Below, piece after piece: positions 1 through 11,165 of a stretch of DNA of 64,000 nucleotides (the first letter of the stretch is position 1; each line of letters opens with the position of its first letter). Under the pieces are notes generated by a model. The model ran no database searches and had not been told where the DNA came from. It worked only from the letters and a program-made list of their open reading frames with translations. A program made the translations under genes and the position numbers. The stretch is from Acarospora socialis (Eukaryota; Ascomycota; Lecanoromycetes; Acarosporales; Acarosporaceae), in contig JAMYGW020000004.1 of NCBI GenBank assembly GCA_025617375.2, positions 1,426,001-1,490,000 of the forward strand, written 5' to 3'.

Positions 1-2
1 TC

Positions 3-98
3 TTCCGCGCGACGTTTGCCGCCGCGCCGGGCCATCTGGTTGCGGAGGCGATCCGGAGGTTTGGCGAGGCGTTGAGGGCGGAGTTTGGGTTGGATTGA
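3..98 (+). CDS. C-terminal end of a probable class I/II (PLP) aminotransferase, partial
   Basis: Only the last 31 codons and the TGA stop (96-98) are inside the window, in frame from base 3. The peptide begins FRATFAAAP and ends with a helix RRFGEALRAEFGLD. The pattern of an Arg-containing beta strand followed by an amphipathic helix ending near the C-terminus resembles the tails of fungal fold-type I aminotransferases (aromatic or kynurenine type). This rests on a short segment and is tentative. The gene would read rightward and its catalytic part lies outside the window. Confidence 0.4.
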   Translation, partial: FRATFAAAPGHLVAEAIRRFGEALRAEFGLD

Positions 99-759
99 GC
101 TTCCCGAAGCTCGTGTTTTGTCTTTGCCTGTCTTGGTCGACCTCTTTAGCTTGCATTGGCTTTTGGGCAACTTGGATTTCAGGGCGAGAAAGTTTTGCTT
201 AGGTCTATATATGTTTGTTCTTACGGGGTAGATTTCAGGTATATATATAGACGAGTGGTATGTTAATGAACATGGTGCTATACCTCCCCCTTCCACCCGT
301 CATTCAGTTTACATGCCGTTACCATCAGGTCTCGTCTCCCTGGTCCTTGAATCGAAGACCATAATCCATCCGATATACCGCTGTTCGGCCCACGTCTAAT
401 CCTTAGGCGCTCCACCCCTGAGACCCAGAAGCCCTTTCCCAACCCCAAGCCACCCGCTTCCTCCTTTCCCCCAGTTATGTCCCGCCGCTCAGGTCCGACG
501 TTCGCACCACACCATACACGACCCGGAATCGAACGCTCAATTGATGAAATTCACACAGAAGAAATGCAAGATCAAGCTCCCAAACACATAATCCGCAAAC
601 GCCCTACAACGATCCGCAAACATCAACGTCAGCAAGTCACCATCTCTCCCAACCCTCCGCTCAACTTCCCCATCCACCCCCCTGTCCCAAGAAAGCGTGT
701 GGAAGGAAAGCAGAGGTTTACAAGGTCGAGCGCAAGGAGGAAATGGAACGTGGTGTGCC
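99..759. other. intergenic stretch, no gene seen
   Basis: Convergent 3' flank between the partial aminotransferase and the DAD1 gene. It holds an AT-rich stretch near 200-260 (repeated tatata), likely a 3' UTR or polyadenylation region, then C-rich sequence. Open frames near 477-785 show no family signature and their codon usage looks random. Confidence 0.5.
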
Positions 760-1383
760 TCACCGCTCATGCGACACCGCCTTAAACTCCGCCCGATTCT
801 CCACGTTCGTCTGGATGCGCAAACTGGCCGTGAGGACGAACTGGCCGACCGTGGCGCCGAAGCCGGATAGGAACGCGTTGAAGGGCTATAATCCTCCCAC
901 GAACCCAGTTATCCGTTAGCCCCTCGTCTTCCCTATCAACGATAAAATACCCCCCCGGCAACAATTTCTTTCTCCCCCATTCCTCCCCTCCCCCAACATG
1001 AAGCCCCCGGAACAAAGGAAAGCGTAGAGAAGAACAAAACGTACATAATTCCCCCCCACAACGCAATAGACAAACTGCAGCACCCCGACGAGCACCAGGA
1101 AGGCCATGAAGGTGTCGAGCAGCTTGACGCGCTGCGGCGTGCGCGAGACGTACGTGTTCCAGACGCCGGTCAGGATCTCCGTCGCGGTGCTGTTGGGGGT
1201 GAGGGTTGTTGATTGAGCGGAGGAGGATCTGCTGGCGCGAGTGGAGGCGGGGGATGCGACCGTTTGGGGAGGTTTTGCGGATGGGTGGTTGGAGGTTGAT
1301 GTGGATGTTGATGGGGATGGTGATGGCGCGGATTTGGGGGCGGGGGTGGAGTGGGTGGATGAGGGGTTGCGTTTCGGTGCCAT
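760..1383 (-). CDS. OST2: DAD1/Ost2, epsilon subunit of oligosaccharyltransferase
   Basis: Non-catalytic membrane subunit of the ER oligosaccharyltransferase that transfers glycans to nascent secretory proteins. There are two exons on the minus strand, 1383-1045 and 885-760, and the intron 1044-886 has a GTACGT donor and a TATAG acceptor. The junction restores the family signature GGNY|PFNAFLSGFG. The spliced protein has 154 aa. Residues about 68-113 hold the conserved start (WNTYVSRTPQRVKLLDTFM) and the first membrane helix (FLVLVGVLQFVYCVV). The C-terminal part has the GFGATVGQFVLTASLR helix and the conserved end ENRAEFKAVSHER. The first ~65 residues are a low-complexity Ser/Thr/Pro extension, longer than in most orthologues. 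The start is shared with a divergent promoter facing the TMEM14-like gene. Confidence 0.93.
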
Positions 1384-1667
1384 TTTTGTGAACCGGGCGT
1401 GAGGGTGGTTGGTGTGAGTTGGTGGAAGGTGTCGAGGTGGGTTTGGAGGTAGAGGATTATCGGATACGTTGCGTTACGAGTTGAGATGGGGAGCTGCACC
1501 TCGCTCGGCTTATGTAAGACATATCGGAAGCTCTCCGCTCCAAGCAGACATACCTACTCATTCGCAACCCACCTCACGACACAGCTCGCAATTAGCAAGT
1601 CACGAGTAGACATACAAGACTCTATTCGAGTCAACAATTCAGACCAAAATCTAGATATCTCGTCACT
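1384..1667. promoter_or_regulatory. divergent promoter between OST2 and TMEM14-like genes
   Basis: The start codons of the two genes are 284 bp apart and point away from each other, so one intergenic segment must serve both. No clear TATA box stands out. Just before the TMEM14 start the sequence is A/C-rich, typical of fungal 5' leaders. Confidence 0.45.
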
Positions 1668-2164
1668 ATGGTAACCTCCCTCCCCTCCCCAACCCCACCT
1701 TGCACACTACAGAACTCACTGACAACCCCCTTCACAGCCCAACGACACCCCAGCCTTCATCCTCGCCGCCCTAACCGCCGGCGGCGGCGTGACCGGCTAC
1801 ATTCGCACAGGCTCCGTCCCCTCCGTCGCCGCCGGCCTCACCGTCGGAGCTCTCGTACGTTCCCCCTTCTTTCACCCATTTCCCTTCCCCTTTCCTTCCC
1901 TCTCCCCTCTTATCCCATCTTCTCCTCCCTCCCTTCTCTCTTCTCCCCATCTAACGCCAGCTTACACAGTACGGACTCGGCGGCCTCCGCATGCAAAAAG
2001 GCCAGCCCTACGGCCTCGAGCTGGCGCTTCTGGCGAGCGTCATCCTGGCGGGGTCGTCGATCCCGCGCGCCGTCCGGACGCAGAAACCCTTGCCCGTGGG
2101 CTTGAGCGTGCTGGCGATCTATGGGCTCGTTCAGTTCGGGGGCGCGTGGAGTCGGAGGGTGTGA
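1668..2164 (+). CDS. TMEM14 family small membrane protein
   Basis: Predicted protein of 104 aa from three exons: 1668-1670 (ATG only), 1738-1854 and 1970-2164. The first intron has a GTAACC donor and CACAG acceptor, the second GTACGT and CACAG; both are phase 0. The protein has the TMEM14 layout of about four short hydrophobic, glycine-rich segments: GGGVTGYIRTGSVPSVAAGL, GALYGLGG followed by RMQKGQPYGLELALLASVIL, GSSIPRAVRTQKPLPVGL and a final hydrophobic stretch ending GAWSRRV. Family members sit in mitochondrial or other organelle membranes, and animal TMEM14C acts in porphyrin transport. The role of this fungal member is inferred only at family level. An exon made of the start codon alone is unusual but known in fungi. 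Confidence 0.85.
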
Positions 2165-2469
2165 GTTTTCTGTTTGGGCTGGGGTCTTGGTAGAAGGGTG
2201 GAGGGGAGCGGAGGGGAGGATGGGGTGGCTGGAGGATAGGAATCATGGGGAGGCAGAGAGGTGGAGAGGTGGGAAGAGATGTGGGGTTTTCGCGAAACTT
2301 AGGCTTGTTTTGATATAACGTAGCTATGAAGATAATATGCTGAGTTCGAAAGGAAACGTCAGACGCTAAAGGGCAAGCAAGCATCGCTCATGACATCCAA
2401 CGCCTGGCCTGGCCAAATGTGCTTCGTACATGCTAAGGACAACGCCAGAGAGCTCGAGTCAAAAGACCT
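2165..2469. other. convergent intergenic spacer
   Basis: 3' flanks of the TMEM14-like gene and RTC4 meet here. The sequence is G-rich on the + strand near 2180-2280 and AT-richer near 2310-2350. No gene or repeat seen. Confidence 0.5.
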
Positions 2470-4366
2470 TCAATACACTTCATTTATATCATCATCCGAG
2501 TCATCCCCGGCAACCTTCCCTTTTATTACCTCCTCTTCTTCCTCGTTCAAAAGATCCCCTATCTCGATACTCTCCTGCAAGATAACCCTGGCTTCTTCGT
2601 CGTCTACGTTCATATCCTCTTTCACGAGCAAGACAGCCAATTCTGGTACCAACACAGCTTGCACATAGCCCGAAACTCCACCGGAGGAAATGATTTTGTC
2701 GGTCGCCGCGAGCCGACGGATTTGCGAGGAGAACGTGGACATGATATTGTCCATCCTGTGTGAGGCGTGGTCAGGCCGGTCATCTAGCGCTAAGAATGAG
2801 CGCAATGAGAACTTACATCAACCTGGCGCCGCGGGAACCATAGTAGCCCGGCGTGAGACCGTGGAAGCCAGTGCTCATTAGACTCTGGTGCAAGGTCCGA
2901 TTGCGGCCCCCTTTGACGGTGTCTTCCAGGACGTTCCGGTAGTAGGAGGGTACATCGCCGTCAAGGATGCTCTTGATATTCGGACGATAACGCTTCAGTC
3001 GGTCGTTGAAACTCGACCAGTCGATGTCGGGATATCGCTTTTGTCGCCATTTGCTCCGAGCTGTTTCTTGTTTGTGTGCTCGACAGAACCGCGTTTGCGT
3101 CCGGACGTTCATCCGTTTCCCGCAGTCAAAGGTCTCGAGAAATTCGCGGTCCACTTTCTCTTTGCACATTGGACATCGGGCAGCGACGGGAGCGTAGTAT
3201 TCTGGTACGTCGGAAGCTAGGAAGTCACGATGCTCTTGTGAAGCGTCAAGGATCGGCGATGCAGGTGGAGAGCTCAATGACGAGGGAGGGGAGTTTCTAG
3301 CCTCGTCGAGAGACGATAACGTGGTTGATGCCGTTGCTGAAGAGGTTGGGCCGCGCGCCTCGATGGGCACCTTGAACCCGTTCGCCTTCTTCCCCAGAAA
3401 ACCCTCGGTTGCGTCACGCATCTCTCGTAAGACATCGCCCTCACTAGAGGGTATAACGGGTTCAACGAATTTAGAAGATATATCATCCTGCTTGGCGGTA
3501 GGAAGCTTTGGTTCCTTGAAACCATCGACGTCTTGCTTTCGCGAAACGCTACGCCTTGTTTGGGCGGACCGGCCCGAAGACCGTAGAGGTCGAGAATTGG
3601 CCGCATCCTTTGCTGGCACATCCTTGAAGCTTGCGCCTGGTATCCCGGGATCAACTCTGTTCACTAACTAGGGTAAGCACGACACCAAAGCACAATGCCC
3701 TTTGCTGAACTTACATTTCTCCTCCATGGCCTCAAGGTCTGGGACCCGGAAGCCGTCAGTAGCCCCACTCTCACCCTTGGCTGCAGCGTTCGATCCCTTA
3801 GCAGAAGATTGAGCCCTTCCGACACTACCGCTCCCGTGGATATTCATGGCGGTCGGTCCATACACTCTCATTTTCTTGGGTCTTGATTGTCCCTGTGACG
3901 AACGCATCTGCCCAAACTCGTCCAGAATATTGTCATTGTCGCTTGGTTCCATAGCATCCCTGGACCGCTTGGGGCTACTCGTTGCCCCTTGCACACGCGT
4001 GGACCTTCTCTGCGCAGTGCCATCCGTCCTAGAAGGTGGATGACGAAACGTAGTAGACACTTCCCCATCGACACCATTGTTCAATGTTTCCTGTCTAATG
4101 GCCGCATGCTCTTGCGGCTGTCTCCAGCCACTGAAAGAAGAGTCATCAGCATTGTTGTTTATCTTGACGTCGTTGACCGAGTTCGAGTCCTCGTCGCTGG
4201 AGCTGAGAGGCGCATCGTTGATGTCCGGTGTCCTCCGCCGCTTCCGACTGACAACTGATTGGGACTCGTATCCTTCCGGGAGCTGCTGAAGCAAGTGCCC
4301 ATAGTTCAAGGATCTCTTTGTCATTGGTATACTAGCATAAGCCGGGCTGCGTTTGGTAGCGGCCAT
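2470..4366 (-). CDS. RTC4: RTC4-like protein (restriction of telomere capping 4)
   Basis: Three exons on the minus strand, 4366-3715, 3663-2817 and 2755-2470, encode 594 aa. I start at the ATG of MAATKRSPAY (4366), which has a good context; a GTG 24 bases upstream is in frame but unlikely. The first ~330 residues are disordered, rich in Ser, Arg, Lys and Asp, with nuclear-localisation-like KRRR clusters. The C-terminal ~260 residues form the Rtc4 domain: a CPMC pair, then FDCGKRMNVRTQTRFCRAHK, ARSKWRQKRYPDIDW, and a helical tail with the conserved YYGSRGARLM and DNIMSTF segments. The second junction fuses RGARLM to MDNIMSTF. In yeast RTC4 was found in a screen for telomere-capping suppressors; the biochemical role is unknown. 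It ends in an acidic DDSDDDINEVY tail. Confidence 0.85.
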
Positions 4367-4907
4367 GGCATCCCAATGGATCCTATTCACGATGGATTAC
4401 TACCATTGATGACTTGGAGACGTGGAGCTACTTAATGACTTCGCGTGTCCCATGAGCTAGCGCGAACGCGGGGGTCGTCCTTACAACGCTACGACGCCCT
4501 AGACAGCCATTGCATCAACCCCAAGCCGTTTGATTTCCTGCCAAAGGATTGGAGAAGTGGTTTGAAAGCAGGGTTTCAATGACTTGTGCTTTGCTGTCTC
4601 AATGCGCGTGTTCTTTGCATTAACTATACAGATAGACATAGGTTGCGGCTACTGTAAGCATGTTACCACAGGAATATACTGAGCTACATTAACAGATGAG
4701 ATTCTTTGAAGAAGCTGGCTAGCTATGCGATATTACGAAGTTCTCCGTAATGATAGTACAATCCCACCCACGCCGTCGAAATATACATGGAGAAACCGTT
4801 AACAATAGTGAACAAGGCAACGCCCCAACTCCAGTGGCCGACGACAGTAAGACTGACCAGGCGCTCCTCTAAATAACATGATAATACAAGCAGACAAGGT
4901 AAGCAAA
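4367..4907. other. intergenic region upstream of RTC4
   Basis: Contains the RTC4 5' region and, toward 4700-4900, the 3' flank of the DUF726 gene. The middle is AT-rich. No coding signature or repeat recognised. Confidence 0.5.
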
Positions 4908-7900
4908 TTATGCAAAGGTCATCTTGATTTCTTTCTCCTTGCCGAAGTCATCCTCGTCGTCTGCCCAAGCATTGTGCTCCAGGCTGAGACCGCTTATACC
5001 GGTGGGCATTGTCGCAGATGATCGTAAGCTGGGCCTCTGTAACGGGACACCAGCAGACGGTAACGCCGCTTCGGGCGAGCGGTCACTGAATAGAGTACTA
5101 GGAAGTTGGGGCGAGGCGGCGGACTCGGGAGGACTTTGATACGAAGTGTCGAATGCCATCTGCACGTCGCTCTCGCCATTCGTTTGAGGTTTATGGTTCT
5201 CTTCTGCCTCATACACTTCAGAGCCATTCATGGATGGATGACTGGCACCAGTGACATATCCGTTCTGCAACGACGTATTCGACACAGCGTTATGTACCGT
5301 TGACTCCGACATTATGCTCGCATCGAAACTCTTCGTCGATCTGAGATTTGAGTACGGGCTTCTTGAGCTGTTGTCAGCTGAAGGACCCGTACCATTGAGG
5401 TTCAGTTTCATCGGCGGAAGTGTTGACTCCAACTGCTTGACTTCGATATGTTCGCTCGCAAGCTCCGCTCGTATGGCGTCAACGTCAAATAGTATTCTGT
5501 TAAGCCTACCCTCTTCGGATGGTCCTACTTCATCTTTGATTCGATCATCATATGTCTCCCATCCTTTCTTCTCCGCAAGTTTGCCACGCTTGAAGAAGCC
5601 GAATCTTTTCTTCTCCGACTTCGCTTCGACTTCTTTCCTAGCCTCATCGAGCTCGCGGATGAGTTCGCGCTGTCTCTTTTCATGATTGTCGGGGTCGGGG
5701 TCCTCTATCTCGGTAAATTCGTCACTCTCCACTTCCCAGCCAACCTCTCTGAGCAGTCGTGGCATGGCGGCACGATAGGCCATGTGCCCATTAACAAAGT
5801 TGGTGACATCGATATTCTCGAGTCCTGGTATCTCCTGAACCGGGGCAAGCCCTGCGACACGCATTATCCCTCCGCTTGTCGCCCGAAAGAGATAGCCTAC
5901 ATTATGAGTCAAAACGACATCTGACATGGGGAGAGACCACATACCCAGAATCCAGTCGTTCGAGGCATATCCGTTGACGAACCGGCCTGATACTACTGTC
6001 CTTGCCCGTAGATACTCATCCTTCTTAGCCACGATAGGAGAACCGAATAAATAAACGTTCTGTACAAGTCCAAAAGCACCCTTGTTCGCTAGCTCACGCA
6101 AGCAAGAGAAGATCACCCGCGATCCAAGAGAAAACCCCACCAGTGTAATTGGACGCACGCCAAGGTTTCTGTCAATGAGAGAATCTGCAAGGATAAGGCC
6201 AGCCATGTTTGCCCGATCGAGGGAGACAGTCCACGGATTGTCGATCAGGTACGCGAGTTTGGTCAAGACCAGTGGTAGTTGCAAAGATGCCATGAGAGTT
6301 ATCAAGACCGTACTACCTAACACGTGTTGTAACCCTTGTGTAAGAGCCTCAGAGCTGTCAGTATCGTGAACACATACAGCGAATCTAATTGGGGATGTAT
6401 TACCTCGGTGGCGAGGATGTTAATAGTGGCACCCATGCTCTGCAGCATTTCTGGTTCCCACAGAACGGAGTACATATCACCCATGATTGGATCCACAGTA
6501 CTATAAGGTAATCGTACATCATCGATCTTTCCAGTCATCCACCCGGAAACTGTCACAATCAAATTGACCCGCTTGTTGTTGTGCAGTGGCCGATATTCAA
6601 AGGTTTGAACTGCACCCGTCCGTCTGTGGGAGGCTCTTACTGCGATCGTACCGCCAGTGACAACTGCACCAGAGGTGATCAAAGCTGTACCACCGGCACC
6701 CGCAAGAAAGCCACCGGTACCGGCAACACCTATCGTCGTGAAGCCTGCCGCAAGACCAGCCCCGATCAGAGGCGCCAACAAGCCCGCAGAGAGTCCTATT
6801 ACCAGACTACCACCCACTGTGGCCAGTCCCATCATCATATACTTGCGTTTCAAAGCTAACTTCCTGCGAGTTTCCATATGTTCGGCTTCATTCCAGTTCT
6901 CCTTGTCCGCAGCCTCTTGCATCTCCAAGGCGTCCGTAACTCGCTTCTCAAAGCGACATATTTCCAGCCATGATACCCCCATAGACTCGCCAACACGCTC
7001 AAGCAAGACTCTTGACCTTGAATCGTAGATGGAGTCGGCAACAAGAACCAAGAAAAGATCGCACAAGACAGTCCACCGTAGGTCGATGTCGATGTGCTTG
7101 GTCCGGGGTAACTGTGTTGGTGTACGGACCTCCGGCAGACTATCGCCTTCATGTTCTTCGTACGGAGGCGGCGGAGGTGTTCGGCTGGCCTCACTACTTT
7201 GCGATAGAGAAGTAGAGCTTTTGACACGGTCATCGTTAGCATCAAGTCGTGGGGAGGTTACGGATGCGCGAGCGGAAGAAGGTTCCTCTGCCATCGGGTT
7301 CTTAACTCGAGAATTCTGCATTAGGGTAGGGGTAAGGTCGCTCGGTTCAACTCCATGCTCGGCAAGTTGCTCAATCATGATCTGTTCTTCTCAATCTGTT
7401 AGTGTCCTCCAATAAAAAGCAGTCAATATGCTTTTACCAGCTGCATCGATCTCCATGTGCGTATATAATCTAACCATCATCTTCTGGCTCCACATCTTCA
7501 TAGCCTCAACCGCTACCCGTAGATCCTTCTTAGTAGCCTTTGTCCCTTCGATATCTTCAAGCTCTTTCACCATGCCTACCATTGCAAGTCTCGCAACACC
7601 CACATATGCTATCCTCTGGCCCTCGGTAAGCAAATCTTTGGTCGCCTGCATCTGCGCCAGTGGATCCCTATGCTCTTCGTCTTCGTCCACGACATTTGTC
7701 CCCATATCTTTAAACAGATAGCCGGTATTGTCATCCATGCTGGTTGCTGATCGCGCATCGTCATCGATCTGAACCCGAGTGTAGCCTTTTCCAGCCCCAC
7801 CCAGACCTCGATAGGCGTCCTCTTCACCATCGGAGTCTTGCGCTTCACGAGCGATGAGTTTGCCGTTGTCGTCATAAACATCGTAGGCTGCGAATGCTGG

Positions 7901-8431
7901 CATATCTTGCCATTCCCCATCTTCCTCTTTCTCCTCTGTCCCCACTTCATGGGGCGCAAGCTGCTGGTGTGACCATTCGGATACCCCCTTGGGCGGAACA
8001 ATGCTGTCGCGGTTTCGAGGTGTAACCAAGTTCCCTAGTCTTACTGAACTGGTCCGTCTAAGGGCAGCAGCCTCGGCAGGGACGGCAGTTGGACGCTCGT
8101 CGCTGCTTGCTCCTCCACTTCCTGGATCTTGGCTGTCCCTAGCTAGTACATTGGCGGTGAGGTCTGTCTCTATGCTTCGACTTCTCCCATCGTTCAGAGT
8201 CCCCTCTTTCGAAGCACCAGCCCCACTCCCCGTGACCCCACTCTGTTGCTCCGTGTCCGTGTTCTGCTTTGTGCTCCCATTGATCTGACCTGGCTGGCTC
8301 AATTTTGCTTGTAGTTGTTGGGCATTATTTGTTTCCAATAACTCGTCTTTTGCTGCCGCTGAGACTTCCAGTCCGATTGACTCTGGTGGCTCACTGTCAT
8401 CTGTTGCCGGATTGTCCTGCTTCTCGTGCAT
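4908..8431 (-). CDS. MIL1/TMCO4-like DUF726 membrane lipase family protein
   Basis: Three exons, 8431-7438, 7389-6404 and 6347-4908, encode 1139 aa. Intron 1 has a GTAAAA donor and a CACTAAC branch eight bases before its acceptor. Intron 2 joins LATE to ALTQGLQHVLGS. Residues 1-330 are acidic and Ser/Thr-rich with helical segments near the end. A glycine-rich, strongly hydrophobic block at about 515-580 (GLATVGGSLVIGLSAGLLAP and onward) looks like membrane helices. The alpha/beta-hydrolase core follows, with the nucleophile elbow VGFSLGSR at about 731-738 (Ser ~733) and the conserved LFGSPI segment. Residues ~830-900 form a Lys/Glu-rich coiled coil and the rest is disordered. The yeast member Mil1 (YFL034W) binds the AP-1 mu adaptin at late Golgi/endosomes. 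Lipase activity is inferred from the fold and not shown here. Confidence 0.88.
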
Positions 8432-8846
8432 ACTGTTGGGGAACGATGCCCATGGGATGCTCTGGTAGGGCTTGTGAGTGATATCAGGTAGCAGTACGTC
8501 TATTAACAGTCAATCTCAGAACTAAGCCGGTTATACATATGTAAAGTACGCTCGAAGTGCCGTGCTTTCTCCAGACAAGTGGGCCTCGTCAAAATGGCTG
8601 AAGCTCCCTCGCAAGCTACGATTGCGGTTTAGGTCACAAAACCGCTCACCGTACCGATATCGATAGCGGTTCCGCATGCAGCGCTCCGCATGGCCTGAAT
8701 TCGAGTCCGAACAAGCCTCTTACGAGAGGATCTATAACGTGACTTGGAATATTATCCTTGCTGTTTACTATACACGCTAAGAGGTATAGAAGACATATAG
8801 GCGCATAGATCTTATGCACACCGTGGTATATACAGAGCAAGAGGGC
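8432..8846. other. intergenic region between DUF726 gene and UTP23
   Basis: 5' flank of the DUF726 gene and 3' flank of UTP23 (both minus strand). Short open frames at 8646-8971 have no signature. The segment 8740-8830 is AT-rich and could hold UTP23 polyadenylation signals. Confidence 0.5.
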
Positions 8847-9929
8847 CTAAGCCTCAACGTTGTCATTTTGCGCTGCCAAATCCAGGGTTGATTCAGAGTG
8901 CAGCTTTTCCAGCCCTCCAGACTTGTGCTTTCGTTTTCGCTTTCGTTTGGAAGGAGTTTCCTGAGCGCCATGACCAGGTGCTACGACAATGTCCACCACG
9001 GCGTCTGCTTGTGCTGGTGCCTCAATACCGGTTACTTCGACCACTTCCGTTTTACTCGCCGCTTCCGTAGGAATATGAGTAACTTTTTTCGTCTTGGCTT
9101 TCTTGACGCTTAGTGGATTCGGTCCTTTCGGTCCTCGTATCCGCTTCTTCTTGTTCACGCGCTCACTATCAGCCTCCCCGCTCACCATCCGGCCATCCAC
9201 ACTCGCCCCGTCTTCATCATCTTCTCTCTTCCGTTTGGGCACCCCAGTGCTATCCCTCTTGCTTCTCAGCCCCGACCTGAATTTTCCTCGCTCCATTCCC
9301 TCTCTGACCCCTTCGCTGCTGTCCGCCATCGGCTCCATGACCATAACGCTTCGCTTCACATATACAAGTGGAACACCTGGTATGGTCCTCATTCGCCTTC
9401 TAACCTCTTCATCCTGACTGGCCACCACGTATCGGTGTTTGTTTGTACGGGAGGACTTCGGATCCAGGACGCTAGAGAGGCATTCGAGGGTAGAAAGGGG
9501 TTGATCAAGGGTGTGGTGGTTGCAGCGGCGTCGCTCGAAGGTCTTTGCAAGGTCGATCTGTTTGGCGGACTGAGGAACGGTGGTATAGAGGTGACGAATC
9601 GAGCACTGAGTTATCACTTGTAACCATTTATTAGTCGATTGAGCCTGCGGCAGTGGATGCAGAAAGCAAAGACCGGCTCAGACATACTTGGCTTGATCTT
9701 GCCATGTAACGTCCTCTCCAGACCGCCGACCAAGTCCATCTGGAAGCGATCGGCGTCCTGTATCATTTGCGCATCAACTGTGTACATTCAACAATCAGCA
9801 AAAGCTCCGAGACTCAGGTGTGCAGTTAGGTAGATACTCACCCAGGACTTGGTAGGGTTCCCGGAAACCAAACGTCAAGCCATACTGCTGCATCAGCTTG
9901 CGGTACTGCTTTGATCTTTTGCCCCTCAT
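8847..9929 (-). CDS. UTP23: UTP23, PIN-like small-subunit processome protein
   Basis: rRNA-processing factor of the nucleolar 90S pre-ribosome, needed for early 18S cleavages and release of snR30/U17. Three exons on the minus strand, 9929-9842, 9777-9688 and 9616-8847, give 315 aa. The start MRGKRSKQYRKLMQQY is diagnostic. The junctions give EPYQVL|VDAQMIQDADRFQMDLV and GKIKP|MITQCSIRHLY, as expected for the PIN fold shared with Fcf1. A Cys/His cluster (RRRCNHH, LECL) fits the family zinc site, and DEEVRRRMRTIPGVPLVYVKR is the conserved strand-helix end of the domain. The C-terminal ~150 residues are a basic, disordered tail with several KKKR/KRKRKRK nuclear or nucleolar localisation runs. 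An in-frame ATG upstream (near 10070) would add residues with no family support. Confidence 0.93.
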
Positions 9930-11165
9930 CGCGCAGCCTTTCTGCAAAGGCATCCAAAAAGACGATCTGTGCTTCGAGTCTCCTCGCTTACCGTGGGTAA
10001 ACTCACAATGTCTCACATCGATCAAGCATGTGGTCTGTGCACCGTAGGGCGAAGCGAGGTTTTTCAACTTCATCGTCGAACGTCGCAAGCAAAAGGGCAA
10101 CGGTCTGCATGCCGCTACGGGAGCGCTACTGCACGCTACTTTTGCATCGCCGATGACTTGTCCGAGTCTGGCCAATTAAAGGGCTCGAAGCGTCACTCTT
10201 TGCAGAGGCATTAAGGTAGGTAATTCAGTCCATAATTATTATTGGACGGATCGATCTGTTCTAGGGAAACGCCAACGGTAGAGAAGTACAGACGCTCTGC
10301 CTATGCATAAAGTAGGTAAACTGATGAGTTGTGGGACAGGTTTCAGAAACTTCAAGTCAAATTCGTTTATCAAACTTGGAGGCTGTCACACGACTCATTG
10401 CCCATACTCAGGTGATGTATACTTCGTATCCCATGTAAAATATAAGATGCCCAGGTCAACAGTTCTGAATTGACTCCTAGTCTGCACACTCCGTCCACTC
10501 TTTACCCGATACGCTCTATGACCGATGCGTTCGACACGTCTACTACCGTAAAGCCGCTGATAGTCGAAAACATATCATTTCCAACCCGGTGGGTAGCATG
10601 CCATAAATTTGTGTACAGGTTCGGAAGGAGAGTATTTTCGATTAATGCGAGAAGGTAGAATCCAGCGTGCGCAATAAGTATCGAGCAAGGTGGAGGATGA
10701 CGCTTTCCAGTAACCTCCTGATGGTCCCACCACACGGCTCTCCACAGATCTAGCCAGACAGTGTTTCCCTTGGGATAGATGTTTGACCGGCGGGCCCGAC
10801 ATTGTCGGTGACCATCGGATTGTGGCGGTTGTACTGAGTCGAGGGAGTGTGATCGCGATGCATCTTTGCGACATCACGCGGGTTGTGTCATGATTGGGAG
10901 CATGACTTAACCCATTGCTCTCGAATCCCACAAATGGCCCAGGACCCTCCAGTGAAGCTAGACGAGAGGTTCTGCCATGGGGTGGACAACCCATGAGTGC
11001 AGTTGCGCGTCGAGTATACGCAATGACCAAGGTGGGTCTGAGGTGTGCTGCTGAATGTATGTCTTTCGTTGGGATATGGAGGGTGAGATCAAATCAAGGC
11101 CCTGGCTCTAATGCTCCCCGAAAGTCGGATGATCTCATGTTACTCCCTAAATCCGTACGTACTTC
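9930..11165. other. intergenic region between UTP23 and PTC7
   Basis: Holds the UTP23 promoter and the 3' flank of PTC7, both transcribed leftward. I see an AT-rich patch (aataattatta-like) near 10225-10245 and no coding signature, tRNA box or repeat. The open frame 10575-11030 (minus) has no recognisable domain. Confidence 0.45.

Noticed and set aside
8680-8715. Possible tRNA T-arm (gaattcgagtcc)
   Set aside because: Flanking bases do not pair into a T stem and no upstream A box was seen.
9930-10175. N-terminal extension of UTP23
   Set aside because: The frame stays open upstream, but the family start MRGKRSKQYRK is at 9929 and the extra residues have no family support.
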